Below are positions 1-8,107 of a DNA stretch of 64,000 nucleotides, piece after piece (positions within the stretch are counted from its first letter, which is position 1; each line of letters opens with the position of its first letter). The translations under genes were made by a program, and so were the position numbers. The DNA is taken from the NCBI RefSeq assembly GCF_001634365.1, contig NZ_CP014578.1, positions 4,340,001-4,404,000 on the forward strand, in the 5' to 3' direction. Source of the stretch: Paraburkholderia phytofirmans OLGA172. Its GTDB lineage: Bacteria > Pseudomonadota > Gammaproteobacteria > Burkholderiales > Burkholderiaceae. The notes under the pieces are model-generated. The model worked only from the letters and a program-made list of their open reading frames with translations, was not told the DNA's origin and searched no databases.

Positions 1-296
1 GCTTCACCAACTCGGCGGCCATGAACGGCGACAAGTTCTCGACGATCCAGTACTTCGTCACGCTGGCGATGCAACACAGCATGATCTGGGTGGGCACCGG
101 CATGATGCCGTCGAATACCAAGGCGGCAACCCGCAACGATCTGAACTACGTGGGCGGCTTTACCGGTCTGCTGGCGCAGTCCCCTGCGGATGCATCGCCG
201 GAAGAAGCGCCGCCCGCGGGCGATCTGGAAACGGCGCGGATGTTCGGCGCGCGCGTTGCCGCCGTGACGGCGCGGTGGAACGCGGGTGTTCGATAA
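1..296 (+). CDS. WrbA-like flavodoxin/NAD(P)H:quinone oxidoreductase, C-terminal part
   Basis: The reading frame is already open at the window edge (first codon at base 3) and ends at TAA 294-296, so only about the last 97 residues are present. The visible sequence FTNSAAMNGDKFSTIQYFVT followed by QHSMIWVGTGMMP resembles the C-terminal half of flavodoxin-fold WrbA-type reductases. In that family this part carries the loop FTS..HGG and the segment after it, which pack against FMN and the quinone pocket. Such proteins are cytosolic two-electron quinone reductases. The tail after residue 55 is an Ala/Pro-rich stretch followed by a conserved-looking helix (GARVAAVTARW). It could also belong to the wider NADPH-dependent FMN reductase family; the missing N-terminus would decide. 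Confidence 0.7.
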   Translation, partial: FTNSAAMNGDKFSTIQYFVTLAMQHSMIWVGTGMMPSNTKAATRNDLNYVGGFTGLLAQSPADASPEEAPPAGDLETARMFGARVAAVTARWNAGVR

Positions 297-575
297 CGGG
301 CTGTCCGCAGGCTCGCACGAAGACGCCGCGCGCTCGAGGCAGACACCGCGCCTGACAGAATGTGAATGGCGCGGCCGCTGGCAAGCGCCGTTAATCTGCC
401 CGGAACCCGCCAGCATCGGCTCACATCTGTCGCGTAACCCGTCACGCCGATGTCACTTTTGGCGCGCATCGTCGTTTTTCACCCCTTTTCGCGCACCTGC
501 CGCGATCAGGTCTTAAAATAGCGTTCCGGCGCGGCGTCGCGCCCCGTTTCCAGCAAGCAAGCCAGTGAGATAGAG

Positions 576-1523
576 ATGAGCACGAAAGTTTTTGTCGACG
601 GACAGGAAGGCACGACCGGCCTGAAGATTTTCGAATACCTGTCGCAACGCGCCGACGTGGAGATCCTGCGTATCGAAGAAGCGAAGCGCAAGGACCTCGA
701 AGAGCGCCGTCGTCTCATCAACGCGTCGGACGTCACGTTCCTGTGTCTGCCGGATGTCGCCTCACGCGAGTCGGCCTCGCTGGTCGAAAACGACCATACC
801 GTGCTGATCGATGCCAGCACGGCCTTCCGTACGTCGGCCGACTGGGCCTACGGCCTGCCCGAACTGGCCCGCTCGCAACGCGAGCGTCTGCGCACCGCGA
901 AACGCATCGCCGTGCCGGGCTGCCATGCATCGGCCTTCGTGCTGGCCATGCGTCCGCTCGTCGAAGCCGGCGTTGTGGCGCCGGACTTTGCCGCGCACGC
1001 ATACTCGATCACCGGCTACAGCGGCGGCGGCAAGAAAATGATTGCCGACTACGAAGCCGGCGGCAACGACAAGCTCAAAAGCCCGCGCCCGTACGCACTC
1101 GGCCTCACGCACAAGCATCTGCCTGAAATGGCGGCGCATACGGGCCTGAAGGCGGCGCCGGTGTTCACGCCAATCGTCGGCGACTTCTACAAGGGTCTCG
1201 CGGTCACCACCTTCTTCTCGCCGAACCAGCTGGCCAAGAAGACCGCGCCGCAAGACGTGCAGGCGCTGTTCGCCGAGTACTATGCGGGCGAGGCGTTCAT
1301 GCACGTCGCTCCGTTCGACGCGGACACGAGCCTCGACGGCGGCTTCTTCGACGTACAAGCGAACAACGACACCAACCGTGTCGATCTGTTCGTGTTCGGC
1401 AACGAAGAGCGCTTCGTGACCGTCGCGCGCCTCGATAACCTGGGCAAGGGCGCGTCGGGTGCAGCGATCCAGTGCATGAACCTCGCAATCGGCGCCGCCG
1501 AAGAAACCGGCTTGAAACGCTGA
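576..1523 (+). CDS. argC: N-acetyl-gamma-glutamyl-phosphate reductase, type 2 (ArgC)
   Basis: This is the third step of arginine biosynthesis: NADPH-dependent reduction of N-acetyl-glutamyl phosphate to the semialdehyde, in the cytosol. The 315-residue length fits the short type 2 form. The N-terminus [18 protein letters not shown] (5-22) is the Rossmann dinucleotide motif, and the catalytic cysteine is Cys116 in [11 protein letters not shown]. Further family blocks are SGGGKKMI and THKHLPEM. The ATG is preceded by a GAGATAGAGA purine stretch. The gene stands alone: an intrinsic terminator follows about 40 bases after the stop, and a 279-bp spacer separates it from the WrbA-like gene. That spacer (297-575) contains a TAAAAT candidate -10 at 514-519 without a clear -35. 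Confidence 0.95.
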   Translation: MSTKVFVDGQEGTTGLKIFEYLSQRADVEILRIEEAKRKDLEERRRLINASDVTFLCLPDVASRESASLVENDHTVLIDASTAFRTSADWAYGLPELARSQRERLRTAKRIAVPGCHASAFVLAMRPLVEAGVVAPDFAAHAYSITGYSGGGKKMIADYEAGGNDKLKSPRPYALGLTHKHLPEMAAHTGLKAAPVFTPIVGDFYKGLAVTTFFSPNQLAKKTAPQDVQALFAEYYAGEAFMHVAPFDADTSLDGGFFDVQANNDTNRVDLFVFGNEERFVTVARLDNLGKGASGAAIQCMNLAIGAAEETGLKR

Positions 1524-1565
1524 GCGAGTTCGACATATAGACGGCATCCGCTGTCAATCCGCTTA

Positions 1566-1600
1566 AAAAGCCGGTCTTTTCAGACCGGCTTTTCTGTTTT
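1566..1600 (+). terminator. Intrinsic terminator of argC
   Basis: A perfect inverted repeat (AAAAGCCGGTCT, loop TTTC, AGACCGGCTTTT) is followed by a T-rich tail (TTTTCTGTTTT). Flanking A and T runs mean it could act on either strand, but only argC reads into it closely. Confidence 0.9.
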
Positions 1601-2012
1601 AAAACCCTACCCTTAGAATTCCTCTTTTTCAGTTAATCAGTAGTTGCCCGCATTACTTTAAAAAGAAAAATCGGACCTCTCACCAACTGCCGGTAATTCA
1701 TTCCTCGAATTGACCCGCACAGCATCGTTTTCCGCATAGGGAAACTCCGGATTTTTTCGCGAACGGTCGTTCGAAGATGATAGAGCCATTTTGCCGTACC
1801 GCTTACCTGACAAGGGTATGCGGCGAAGCAACGGTACCGCTGTCGAAGCCAAAATTCCTTTTTTGTTTAAAAGAGCCGCGAGGTCGCACGCAGTATGCGT
1901 CCGGCAAAAATCGCGCTGTTTGAATCAACCTTTTTAGACGGCTCATTCAATTGACAGGCAATTAACGCGCAGCGAAATTAGTTCGCACAATTACAGGAAG
2001 GGAGACAGCGGT
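1601..2012. other. AT-rich intergenic leader region upstream of the lipoprotein pair
   Basis: About 410 bases with clearly lower GC than the flanking genes and no convincing coding frame. It contains a perfect -35 hexamer TTGACA at 1951-1956 with only a weak -10 (GAAATT, 1974-1979, 17-base spacing). It ends with the strong ribosome binding site GGAAGGGAGACA just before the ATG at 2013. The rest shows several T and A runs but no recognised RNA. Confidence 0.5.
1951..1979 (+). promoter_or_regulatory. Candidate promoter of the lipoprotein-OmpW cluster
   Basis: TTGACA at 1951-1956, then 17 bases, then GAAATT. The -35 is perfect and the -10 is poor, which suggests activator dependence or a wrong call. 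It lies 34 bases before the start codon, so the leader would be short. Confidence 0.35.
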
Positions 2013-3380
2013 ATGTCGTACGCCATTACACGAGGCCTGGCGATGGCCATTGCCACGGCCCCATTCCTCATCGCTTGCGGTGGCGGCAAGGCGGACAATC
2101 CCGGCACGATCAGTGCGCCGCAATGCTCGGGCTCGGGCTCGAGCTGCAGCGTGCAAGGTCCGCCGACTTCGAATGCCGGTCCTGCCGCGCTATGTCCGGC
2201 GACTGCCGACATCGTTAAAACAACGTATCTCGGTGGTGCGGGTAGCGGCGAGATCGTGCAGGTGAACATTGACGCGACCGCGATGACGTACACGCTGAAG
2301 TGGCTTGAGTCACCGATTCCGTTGCGCACGGGTCAGGTCACACCGACGCGCGCGGGTACGCAGATCACGGGCGCGGTCATCCACCCGCCGACCGGCGCAC
2401 TGCCGACCGCCGAGCAGACGCGCTGCGCCTTCATTCTCGGCGCGGGTACAGGTACCGGCGTCGGCGACGGTCAGCCTTATACGACACCCGACTTCGTCAA
2501 CAATCCGAATCCCCCGATGATCCTTGTCGGCCAGGGCGTGGCCGGGGGCGGGATCCCGGGGGCGACCGTGCAGTTCGCTGGAGTCCTGACCTTCGGCGCC
2601 GTACCTAGCCGGCATTTCGACTTCTATCCGTTCCTCGGCTTTGCCAGCACCACGACGGACATCACCAAGCTGGTGGGTACCTACAACGCTCTGCTCTACC
2701 ACCTTTCGCCGACCGCCAACTACGAGACTGTCGCAACCAATTCGGTGGAGACGTTCGACGCAAGCGGCAATTGCACCTCGCCGAGTTCGAGCGGCTGCCT
2801 GAGCACCGGTAATCCGCTCACGCTGAATAGCAACGGCTATTTCGACAGCGCGAAACCACCACAGATCGTGAACGGCGGCAGCCCCGCGCCGTTTCGCACC
2901 GACCAATCCGGCACTGCTCACATGATCCTCGGACAGATCAACGGCGCGACGGTGCCGCTCGTGGTCCGCACGGGACATGCCAACCCCAGCCTCCTGGCAC
3001 TGTCCGTCGACGACGAATCCGGCATCGCGATGCTCGCCGCAGCCACGCCGCTTGCATCGGGTGGCTTTGACGGCGGCTACGTCGGCGCGGACTCGAACTT
3101 CAAGAACACCGCAACGTTGATCCAGGGCGCGGTCGGCACGTTCATCAATCCGAGCACCTCGGCGGCGGAAAGCGGCTTCGGTCTGGGTTACGGGCTGCCG
3201 AGTCCGGGCCTGGTCGGTGTGCAGGACACCAACGGCAAGACCGGTTTTGCGATTGCATCCGGTGGTCTCTACGCCATCGCAATCCAGGGCACGGAGAACG
3301 GCGGCATCACGTCGACATCGGCGAATTCGGACACGCCTGGCGCCCCCTACTTCGGCATCGGAGCCCAGATCAGCAAATAA
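2013..3380 (+). CDS. Exported lipoprotein, probably DUF2957 family
   Basis: A 455-residue protein with a lipoprotein signal: a hydrophobic segment ends in FLIAC, making Cys22 the lipidation site, followed by GGGK. The mature part is rich in Gly, Thr and Ser with little charge, as expected for a beta-rich cell-envelope protein. It shares blocks with the next gene: FVG/LVGQGVAGG.IPGA, FAGVLTFGAVP, the YPF.GF segment, YNALLYHL, VDDESGIAM and GGYVGADSNF. I recognise this as a Burkholderia lipoprotein family usually labelled DUF2957; the function is unknown. The start is supported by GGGAGACA eight bases upstream. It is 100 bases from its paralog and probably in one transcript with it and the OmpW-like gene. 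Confidence 0.75.
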   Translation: MSYAITRGLAMAIATAPFLIACGGGKADNPGTISAPQCSGSGSSCSVQGPPTSNAGPAALCPATADIVKTTYLGGAGSGEIVQVNIDATAMTYTLKWLESPIPLRTGQVTPTRAGTQITGAVIHPPTGALPTAEQTRCAFILGAGTGTGVGDGQPYTTPDFVNNPNPPMILVGQGVAGGGIPGATVQFAGVLTFGAVPSRHFDFYPFLGFASTTTDITKLVGTYNALLYHLSPTANYETVATNSVETFDASGNCTSPSSSGCLSTGNPLTLNSNGYFDSAKPPQIVNGGSPAPFRTDQSGTAHMILGQINGATVPLVVRTGHANPSLLALSVDDESGIAMLAAATPLASGGFDGGYVGADSNFKNTATLIQGAVGTFINPSTSAAESGFGLGYGLPSPGLVGVQDTNGKTGFAIASGGLYAIAIQGTENGGITSTSANSDTPGAPYFGIGAQISK

Positions 3381-3480
3381 GGAGCGAAGGACCGGCAATG
3401 CGCAGTACGAGACATAAACAGAGCAAAAGGTGGCAGGACTGGGAGCCGGCCACACACAACGAGAAAATTCTGGAGGCGGT

Positions 3481-4728
3481 ATGAAATGGAGAATCCTTTC
3501 GGTGCTCGCTCTTGCAGCACCGTTACTGGGGGCGTGCAGTGGTGGCGGCGGTAATGGCGACGGACCGGTGACGGAAGTTCGCCTGTGCCCTTCTTCGCTC
3601 GACTACAGCACGGTGTTCACGGGTGGCGGCGGTGACGGCGAACTGGCCAAGCTGCAGATGGACACGACCAAGATGACGTGGCAAGTCAGCTACATCGAGT
3701 CGCCGATCCCGGCGACCACCGGCACCGTCGCGCCTACGCGCGCCGGCCAGAGCGCGAGCGGCACGCTGACCCAGGAAACCCTGCTGCCGACCAACAAGCT
3801 CAATCAGTGTGCCTTCCGCCTGAACGGCGCAAGCCTCGACCCGAATCGTCCAGCGCGGATTTTTGTCGGCGAAGGCGTGGCCGGCGGCACGATTCCGGGC
3901 GCGGAAATCTCCTTCGCCGGGATTCTCGGCGTGGGCGCAGTGCCCGACACCAAGTTCCCGTACTACCCGTTTATCGGTTTCTCGTCGATTGAAACGAACC
4001 TCGCGAACGTGGCCGGCACCTACAACCAGCTCGGCTATCACCAGGTTCCGTCGCAAAACTTCGCGCCAGCCACGGTCGATTCGAAGATCACGATCAACGC
4101 GGACGGCACATGGACCGAGTGCGACAACTCCGGCGTCAATGCCGGCACGTGCCAGCAGCCGGGCACGAACTTCGTACAGTCGTCTGACGGCAGCGGTGCA
4201 TTCGAAACCGACAAGTTCCAGGGCCAGGCCAAACCGACGCTCGCCACTACACCCAAGGCTCGCGGCTACATGATCGTCGGCAAACTGCGCAACCAGGTGG
4301 TGCCGATCCTGGTGCGAACCGGCGCGGCGAACGCCTCGGTGACGACGCCGGTGAACGGTGAACTCGGGCCGTTTGCGGACGACGAATCGGGCATCTCGAT
4401 TCTGGCGCCGCAGACCTCGGTCGCGCTGAACTCGCAAAACGGTGAGTACATCGGTGTGGATAGCCAATTCGACTATCGCACCACCGCGCTCGAAGGCACG
4501 CAGGCCACGCTGCTCGATCCGTTCAATGCATCGCAGGCATCGCTCGCGACGGCGCTGAATCTGAGCTTCACGCAGACCGTGCCGGGTGTAGTGACGACGA
4601 CGCAAGTAGGCGCCTCGACCGGCACCACGCCGACCGGAAAGATGATCTTCACGGGCGGCGTGTTCGGCTACCTCGATCTGACCAACGCGGCCTCGCCGTA
4701 CTTCACGATCGGCGCCTTCGTCCAGTAA
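3481..4728 (+). CDS. Exported lipoprotein, paralog of the preceding gene (DUF2957-like)
   Basis: 415 residues starting at ATG 3481, chosen because TTCTGGAGGCGGT gives a strong ribosome binding site and the protein then opens with a clean lipoprotein signal, MKWRILSVLALAAPLLGAC (lipid Cys19). An in-frame GTG at 3430 would destroy that signal peptide. It matches its neighbour along its whole length (IESPIPATTGTVAPTRAG against LESPIPLRTGQVTPTRAG; VGEGVAGGTIPGAEISFAG; FADDESGISIL; NGEYIGVDSQF), so the pair arose by tandem duplication. Role unknown; the position before an outer-membrane OmpW protein suggests an envelope function. Confidence 0.78.
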   Translation: MKWRILSVLALAAPLLGACSGGGGNGDGPVTEVRLCPSSLDYSTVFTGGGGDGELAKLQMDTTKMTWQVSYIESPIPATTGTVAPTRAGQSASGTLTQETLLPTNKLNQCAFRLNGASLDPNRPARIFVGEGVAGGTIPGAEISFAGILGVGAVPDTKFPYYPFIGFSSIETNLANVAGTYNQLGYHQVPSQNFAPATVDSKITINADGTWTECDNSGVNAGTCQQPGTNFVQSSDGSGAFETDKFQGQAKPTLATTPKARGYMIVGKLRNQVVPILVRTGAANASVTTPVNGELGPFADDESGISILAPQTSVALNSQNGEYIGVDSQFDYRTTALEGTQATLLDPFNASQASLATALNLSFTQTVPGVVTTTQVGASTGTTPTGKMIFTGGVFGYLDLTNAASPYFTIGAFVQ

Positions 4729-4900
4729 TGGGCGCAGCACGCGCCGCCGACCCGCAACGAGGCGTTCGTGTCCCGGCTGCTGCGCCCAGCAATGGCGCGG
4801 CAGCCGGCGTCCACCGAATATCCAGCGCACCGGCCGGGCAGCCAGGCCGCCGTCGCTCGCCGCGCGCGACGAACGCGACACGCGCCTCAGGAGGAACAAC

Positions 4901-5725
4901 ATGAAAAAAATCTTTTTCGCGATACTTGCCGCCTGCCTGTCCGTCAGTGCGTACGCACAACACGCGGGCGACAACGTCGCCGTGCTCGGCTGGTTCCATG
5001 TCATGCCGCAGGATTCGAGCACGCCGCTGACCACCACCGTCGCTCCGACGCCGATCAATACGCCGCTGCGTCTGCCGGGCTCATTCACGTCTGCCGGCAC
5101 CGGGTTGTCGACCAATACTGCCAATACCGCCGGCCTCGTATTCAGCCATTACGTCACCGATCACATCGCCGTGACGACAGTGGCGGGCATACCGCCGGTT
5201 TTCAAGCTCTACGGGCACGGCACCGTCAAGCCGCCGGGACCGGCGGGTGCGCTCGGTCAGCAGGATCTGGGCGATCCGCAGGCTAATCCGATCGTGAAGA
5301 GCGTGCGCCAGTGGAGCCCGGCGCTGCTGTTCCAGTACTACTTCAATGCGCCCACCGCGAAGTTCCGGCCGTTCTTGGGCGTCGGCGTGTCATATAACTG
5401 GTTCTCCGACGTTCAACTGAGCCAGAACTTCATAACATCGACGCAGAACAATCTGGGCGCGGTGCTGGCAGCGGGGGCGGGCAAACCGGGGCAAACGCAG
5501 GTGTCGGCGAAGGCGTCGTCGTCCTGGCAACCGGTGTTCAATGCGGGTCTCGCGTACAACATCACCGATCACTGGGGTCTCGTGGCATCGGTCACGTACA
5601 TTCCGCTGAAAACCACGTCGTCGGTCATCGTCAAGGCGGCAGACGGCACGGAATTGAGTGTGTCGAAGGCGGAGCTAAGCGCCGATCCGATCATCTCGTT
5701 CCTGGCCGTCTCCTACAAGTTCTGA
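4901..5725 (+). CDS. OmpW-family outer membrane protein
   Basis: 274 residues. MKKIFFAILAACLSVSAYA is a typical Sec signal peptide cut after AYA. The mature chain shows alternating hydrophobic strands and ends in the outer-membrane signature ...VSYKF with terminal Phe. Blocks such as GLVFSHYVTDHIAVTTVAG, RPFLGVGVSYNWF and ITDHWGLVASVTYIPLKT are those of OmpW, an eight-stranded barrel that forms a hydrophobic channel for small apolar compounds. GGAGGAACAAC precedes the ATG. The 172-base spacer after the second lipoprotein has no terminator that I can see, so co-transcription with the lipoprotein pair is likely. A terminator follows directly. Confidence 0.92.
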   Translation: MKKIFFAILAACLSVSAYAQHAGDNVAVLGWFHVMPQDSSTPLTTTVAPTPINTPLRLPGSFTSAGTGLSTNTANTAGLVFSHYVTDHIAVTTVAGIPPVFKLYGHGTVKPPGPAGALGQQDLGDPQANPIVKSVRQWSPALLFQYYFNAPTAKFRPFLGVGVSYNWFSDVQLSQNFITSTQNNLGAVLAAGAGKPGQTQVSAKASSSWQPVFNAGLAYNITDHWGLVASVTYIPLKTTSSVIVKAADGTELSVSKAELSADPIISFLAVSYKF

Positions 5726-5743
5726 GTTCGGCGCAGACGCGAC

Positions 5744-5785
5744 ACAGCCGGCCCTCCCGTGGAGGGGGCCAGCCGGCTTTGTCTT
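5744..5785 (+). terminator. Intrinsic terminator of ompW-like gene
   Basis: A long GC-rich hairpin (AGCCGGCCCTCC ... GGAGGGGGCCAGCCGGCT) 18 bases after the ompW stop, followed by TTTGTCTTAT. Confidence 0.85.
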
Positions 5786-5812
5786 ATCTGGATGACGCTG
5801 GAAATTCAGGGC

Positions 5813-5873
5813 AAAAAAAAGCCCGCCTAAGTGGGCGGGCTGAATCCATATCAGAGGAGACATGGAGGAGACA
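5813..5873 (-). ncRNA. Putative small RNA with tandem anti-Shine-Dalgarno motif
   Basis: On the minus strand a sigma70-like promoter (-35 TTGCGA at 5908-5903, 17-base spacer, -10 TATAGT at 5885-5880) is followed seven bases later by a transcript of about 60 nt. The transcript would begin near 5873 and end in a canonical terminator hairpin (GCCCGCC, loop, GGCGGGC; 5840-5821) with eight U residues (5820-5813). The unpaired 5' part holds an exact 9-base direct repeat TGTCTCCTC separated by CA, complementary to GAGGAGACA. GGAGACA is the core of several ribosome binding sites in this window (2001-2007, 32544-32550, 58235-58241). No coding frame fits. The hairpin could instead be only the terminator of the truncated LysE gene upstream, but the well-spaced promoter argues for an independent RNA. 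Confidence 0.65.
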
Positions 5874-5879
5874 AGACGA

Positions 5880-5908
5880 ACTATAGCAAATAGTTTGGTG
5901 CGTCGCAA
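5880..5908 (-). promoter_or_regulatory. Sigma70-like promoter of the putative small RNA
   Basis: -35 TTGCGA and -10 TATAGT with optimal 17-base spacing, inside an AT-rich island between the ompW terminator and the LysE remnant. Confidence 0.6.
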
Positions 5909-6006
5909 CATGCAAATTAGGGTTGACCCTCGGTGTTGTATAGCTGCAACAAACTTTCAGCGCTTCGCGAGCGGCGTTGACTACCACTCGGGAACGCGCC
6001 GCTCGC

Positions 6007-6168
6007 CTAATGGCGCACCAGCGCCGACAGGCAGACGGCCATGGTCGCGCTGGCGCGGCGCAGGCCGTGCGGGGCGCCGTGCGTCGTCACCAGCAGCATG
6101 TTCGGACCGGGAATCGCGAAAACGACGAAAACAGTGGCGGCAAACAGCCACCAGGTATGCAGATTCAT
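6007..6168 (-). pseudogene. N-terminal remnant of a LysE/RhtB-family exporter
   Basis: The frame from ATG 6168 reads MNLHTWWLFAATVFVVFAIP, then GPNMLLVTTHGAPHGLRRAS, then a stop after 53 residues. This is the first transmembrane helix and the PGPNML motif of LysE/RhtB amino-acid exporters, which are normally about 205 residues with six helices. Everything after the start of helix 2 is missing and no continuation is visible in other frames. No clear ribosome binding site precedes it. It is a dead gene; the small-RNA terminator lies downstream on the same strand. Confidence 0.75.
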
Positions 6169-6250
6169 TTGGATCGGCCCAGAAAAGGATCGGGCGGCAA
6201 TTATGCCCGCCCACACTTTGAAGCGCGCGCCCGCAAGGACCCGCTCCCGC

Positions 6251-7120
6251 TCAGCGCCCTGCCCGCCGCGCGGCTACCTGCCCCAGCACCGCGAAGTCTT
6301 TCTCGCCGTCGCCATGCGCTACTGCTTCGATCAGACTGTCACGCACGACACTCGCAACCGGCAACGGCGTGTTGACCGCATCAGCGGCCGCCAGCGCCAA
6401 ACGCACGTCCTTCAATCCGAGGCGCGCCTTGAACAGCGCCGGCTCGTAGCGCTGTTCCGCGATCATCTTGCCGTAGCCCGAATAGACCGGTCCCGGGAAC
6501 AGACCGCTCGTGATGACGTCGAGGAAATCCTGCATCGCGAGGCCGTGGCCGGTTACAAGCGTGGCGGCCTCGCCGAGCGTCTCGACGGCTGCGCCCAGCA
6601 TGAAGTTGGCCGCGAGTTTCATCACGTTCGCCTGCTGCGGCAGCGAACCGATGCGCCAGGTTTTCTGGCCGATGGCGTCGAAAATCGGCTGTACGCGGTC
6701 GATCGACTCGGCCGGGCCACCAGCCACAATCGTCAGCTTGCCCGCCGCCGCGACGTCGGGGCGCCCCATCACCGGTGCGGCGACGTAATGGACGCCGCGC
6801 GAGGCGTGCGCCGTCGCCAGCTCCTCGGCCAGCGCCACCGAGATCGTCGCCATATTCACGTGGATCAAGCCGCGCGGGGCGTGCTCCAGCAGCGACGCGG
6901 TGAACACTTCGCGCAGCGCGGTATCGTCGGCAAGCATCGAGAACACGGCGTCGCCAGCAAACGCTTCAGCCGGCGTCGCGACGATCCGCGCACCGGCGTC
7001 GGCGAGCGGCTGCGCGCGTTCAGGCGAGCGGTTCCACACGCGCACCTGATGCCCGGCTTTCAAAATGTTTGCAACCATCGCGGCGCCCATCTCGCCGAGA
7101 CCGATAAAACCGATGTCCAT
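6251..7120 (-). CDS. NAD(P)-dependent 3-hydroxyisobutyrate dehydrogenase-family oxidoreductase
   Basis: 289 residues, the normal family length. The N-terminal Rossmann motif GFIGLGEMGAAM (4-15) starts at residue 1, fixing the start at ATG 7120. The substrate loop APVMGRPDVAAAGKL (115-129) replaces the classical APVSGG of true 3-hydroxyisobutyrate dehydrogenase. The catalytic lysine is Lys168 in NVMKLAANFM. The family reduces or oxidises small beta-hydroxy acids and semialdehydes (3-hydroxyisobutyrate, tartronate semialdehyde, succinic semialdehyde). The altered loop suggests the glyoxylate/succinic-semialdehyde-like branch, but the exact substrate cannot be read from sequence. It is divergent from the Mut7-C gene with a 94-base spacer. 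Confidence 0.88.
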   Translation of the reverse strand: MDIGFIGLGEMGAAMVANILKAGHQVRVWNRSPERAQPLADAGARIVATPAEAFAGDAVFSMLADDTALREVFTASLLEHAPRGLIHVNMATISVALAEELATAHASRGVHYVAAPVMGRPDVAAAGKLTIVAGGPAESIDRVQPIFDAIGQKTWRIGSLPQQANVMKLAANFMLGAAVETLGEAATLVTGHGLAMQDFLDVITSGLFPGPVYSGYGKMIAEQRYEPALFKARLGLKDVRLALAAADAVNTPLPVASVVRDSLIEAVAHGDGEKDFAVLGQVAARRAGR

Positions 7121-7214
7121 CTGTCGCTCCGTCTTCTAAAGAACTGGAAGTAAAGCACACCCATGCGACACGTGCAGGACAGCACGCAATTAACCACGGT
7201 GCGATACTGATGCG

Positions 7215-7970
7215 ATGGTCACCGCGACATTCCGCTTCTACGAGGAGCTGAACGATTTTCTCGCCCGGCCCCTGCGCCGGCGCGCGTTCAGTTACGCCTG
7301 CGCGCACGGCGCAACCGCGAAACACATGATCGAAGTGCTCGGCGTGCCGCATACCGAGGTCGAACTCATCCTGGTGAACGGTGCGTCGGTCGGTTTCAAT
7401 CACCCGCTGTCCGACGGCGATCGCATCGCCGTCTATCCGAAGTTTGAAGCGCTCGACATCCAGCCGCTATTGCGCGTGCGTGAACATCCGCTGCGCGTGG
7501 TGCGTTTCATTGCCGATGCGCATCTGGGCGGTCTCGCCCCGCTGCTGCGGCTCGCCGGCTTCAACACGCTCTACGACAACCACTATCCCGACGCCGATAT
7601 CGAAGCGCTCGCCGCAGCACAACAGCGCATCGTGCTGACGCGCGACCGTGAGCTATTGAAACGCCGCACCATCACGCATGGCTGTTACGTACGAACGCTG
7701 CGGCCGCGCGAGCAATTGCGCGAAGTGTTTGAAAGGCTAGATCTGGCCGGCAGCGCGCAGCCGTTCCGTTTGTGCCTGATGTGCAACGCGCCGCTGCGGC
7801 GTATCGCCAAAGATGAAGTCGGCGACCGGGCACCCGATGGCGTGCTGGAACGGCATAACCAGTTCGTCACCTGCGACGTGTGCCGGCGCGTGTTCTGGGA
7901 AGGCACGCATTGGCAACGAATGCGTGCGCTGATGGACAGCGTGGCCGGCGCGCCGGAACGGCCCGCCTGA
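7215..7970 (+). CDS. Mut7-C RNase domain protein with N-terminal ubiquitin-like (MoaD/ThiS) domain
   Basis: 251 residues. Residues 1-85 form a MoaD/ThiS-type beta-grasp domain (ILVNGASVGFNHPLSDGDRI), without the C-terminal GG needed for thiocarboxylation. Residues about 95-245 are the Mut7-C domain: a PIN-like nuclease fold with acidic residues Asp101, Asp126 and Asp144 (FIADAHLG, YPDADIE, LTRDREL) and a zinc ribbon made by Cys187/Cys190 and Cys220/Cys223. The family is predicted to be an RNase on comparative grounds; its substrate is unknown. It starts with ATG 7215 and appears monocistronic. Confidence 0.88.
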   Translation: MVTATFRFYEELNDFLARPLRRRAFSYACAHGATAKHMIEVLGVPHTEVELILVNGASVGFNHPLSDGDRIAVYPKFEALDIQPLLRVREHPLRVVRFIADAHLGGLAPLLRLAGFNTLYDNHYPDADIEALAAAQQRIVLTRDRELLKRRTITHGCYVRTLRPREQLREVFERLDLAGSAQPFRLCLMCNAPLRRIAKDEVGDRAPDGVLERHNQFVTCDVCRRVFWEGTHWQRMRALMDSVAGAPERPA

Positions 7971-8069
7971 ACACCGCTCGATGGCTCAAACTCCGCGTGG
8001 CCTGAGCACCGCGCCAACGCCGCTCGAGCGCGGAATCGCCGCCGCTGGCTCGACGCGCGGCGCGATGCG

Positions 8070-8075
8070 TACAAT
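8070..8075 (+). promoter_or_regulatory. Candidate -10 element (TACAAT)
   Basis: TACAAT 33 bases before the start of the small basic protein gene at 8108, with no good -35. Similar isolated TACAAT boxes recur before other genes in this window. Confidence 0.3.
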
Positions 8076-8107
8076 GCGGGATTACTTATCTGGCAGAGGC
8101 CTTCCGT

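Noticed and set aside
297..575. A gene in the spacer before argC
   Set aside because: Short frames on both strands lack start signals and motifs; only a weak -10-like element near 514 is visible.
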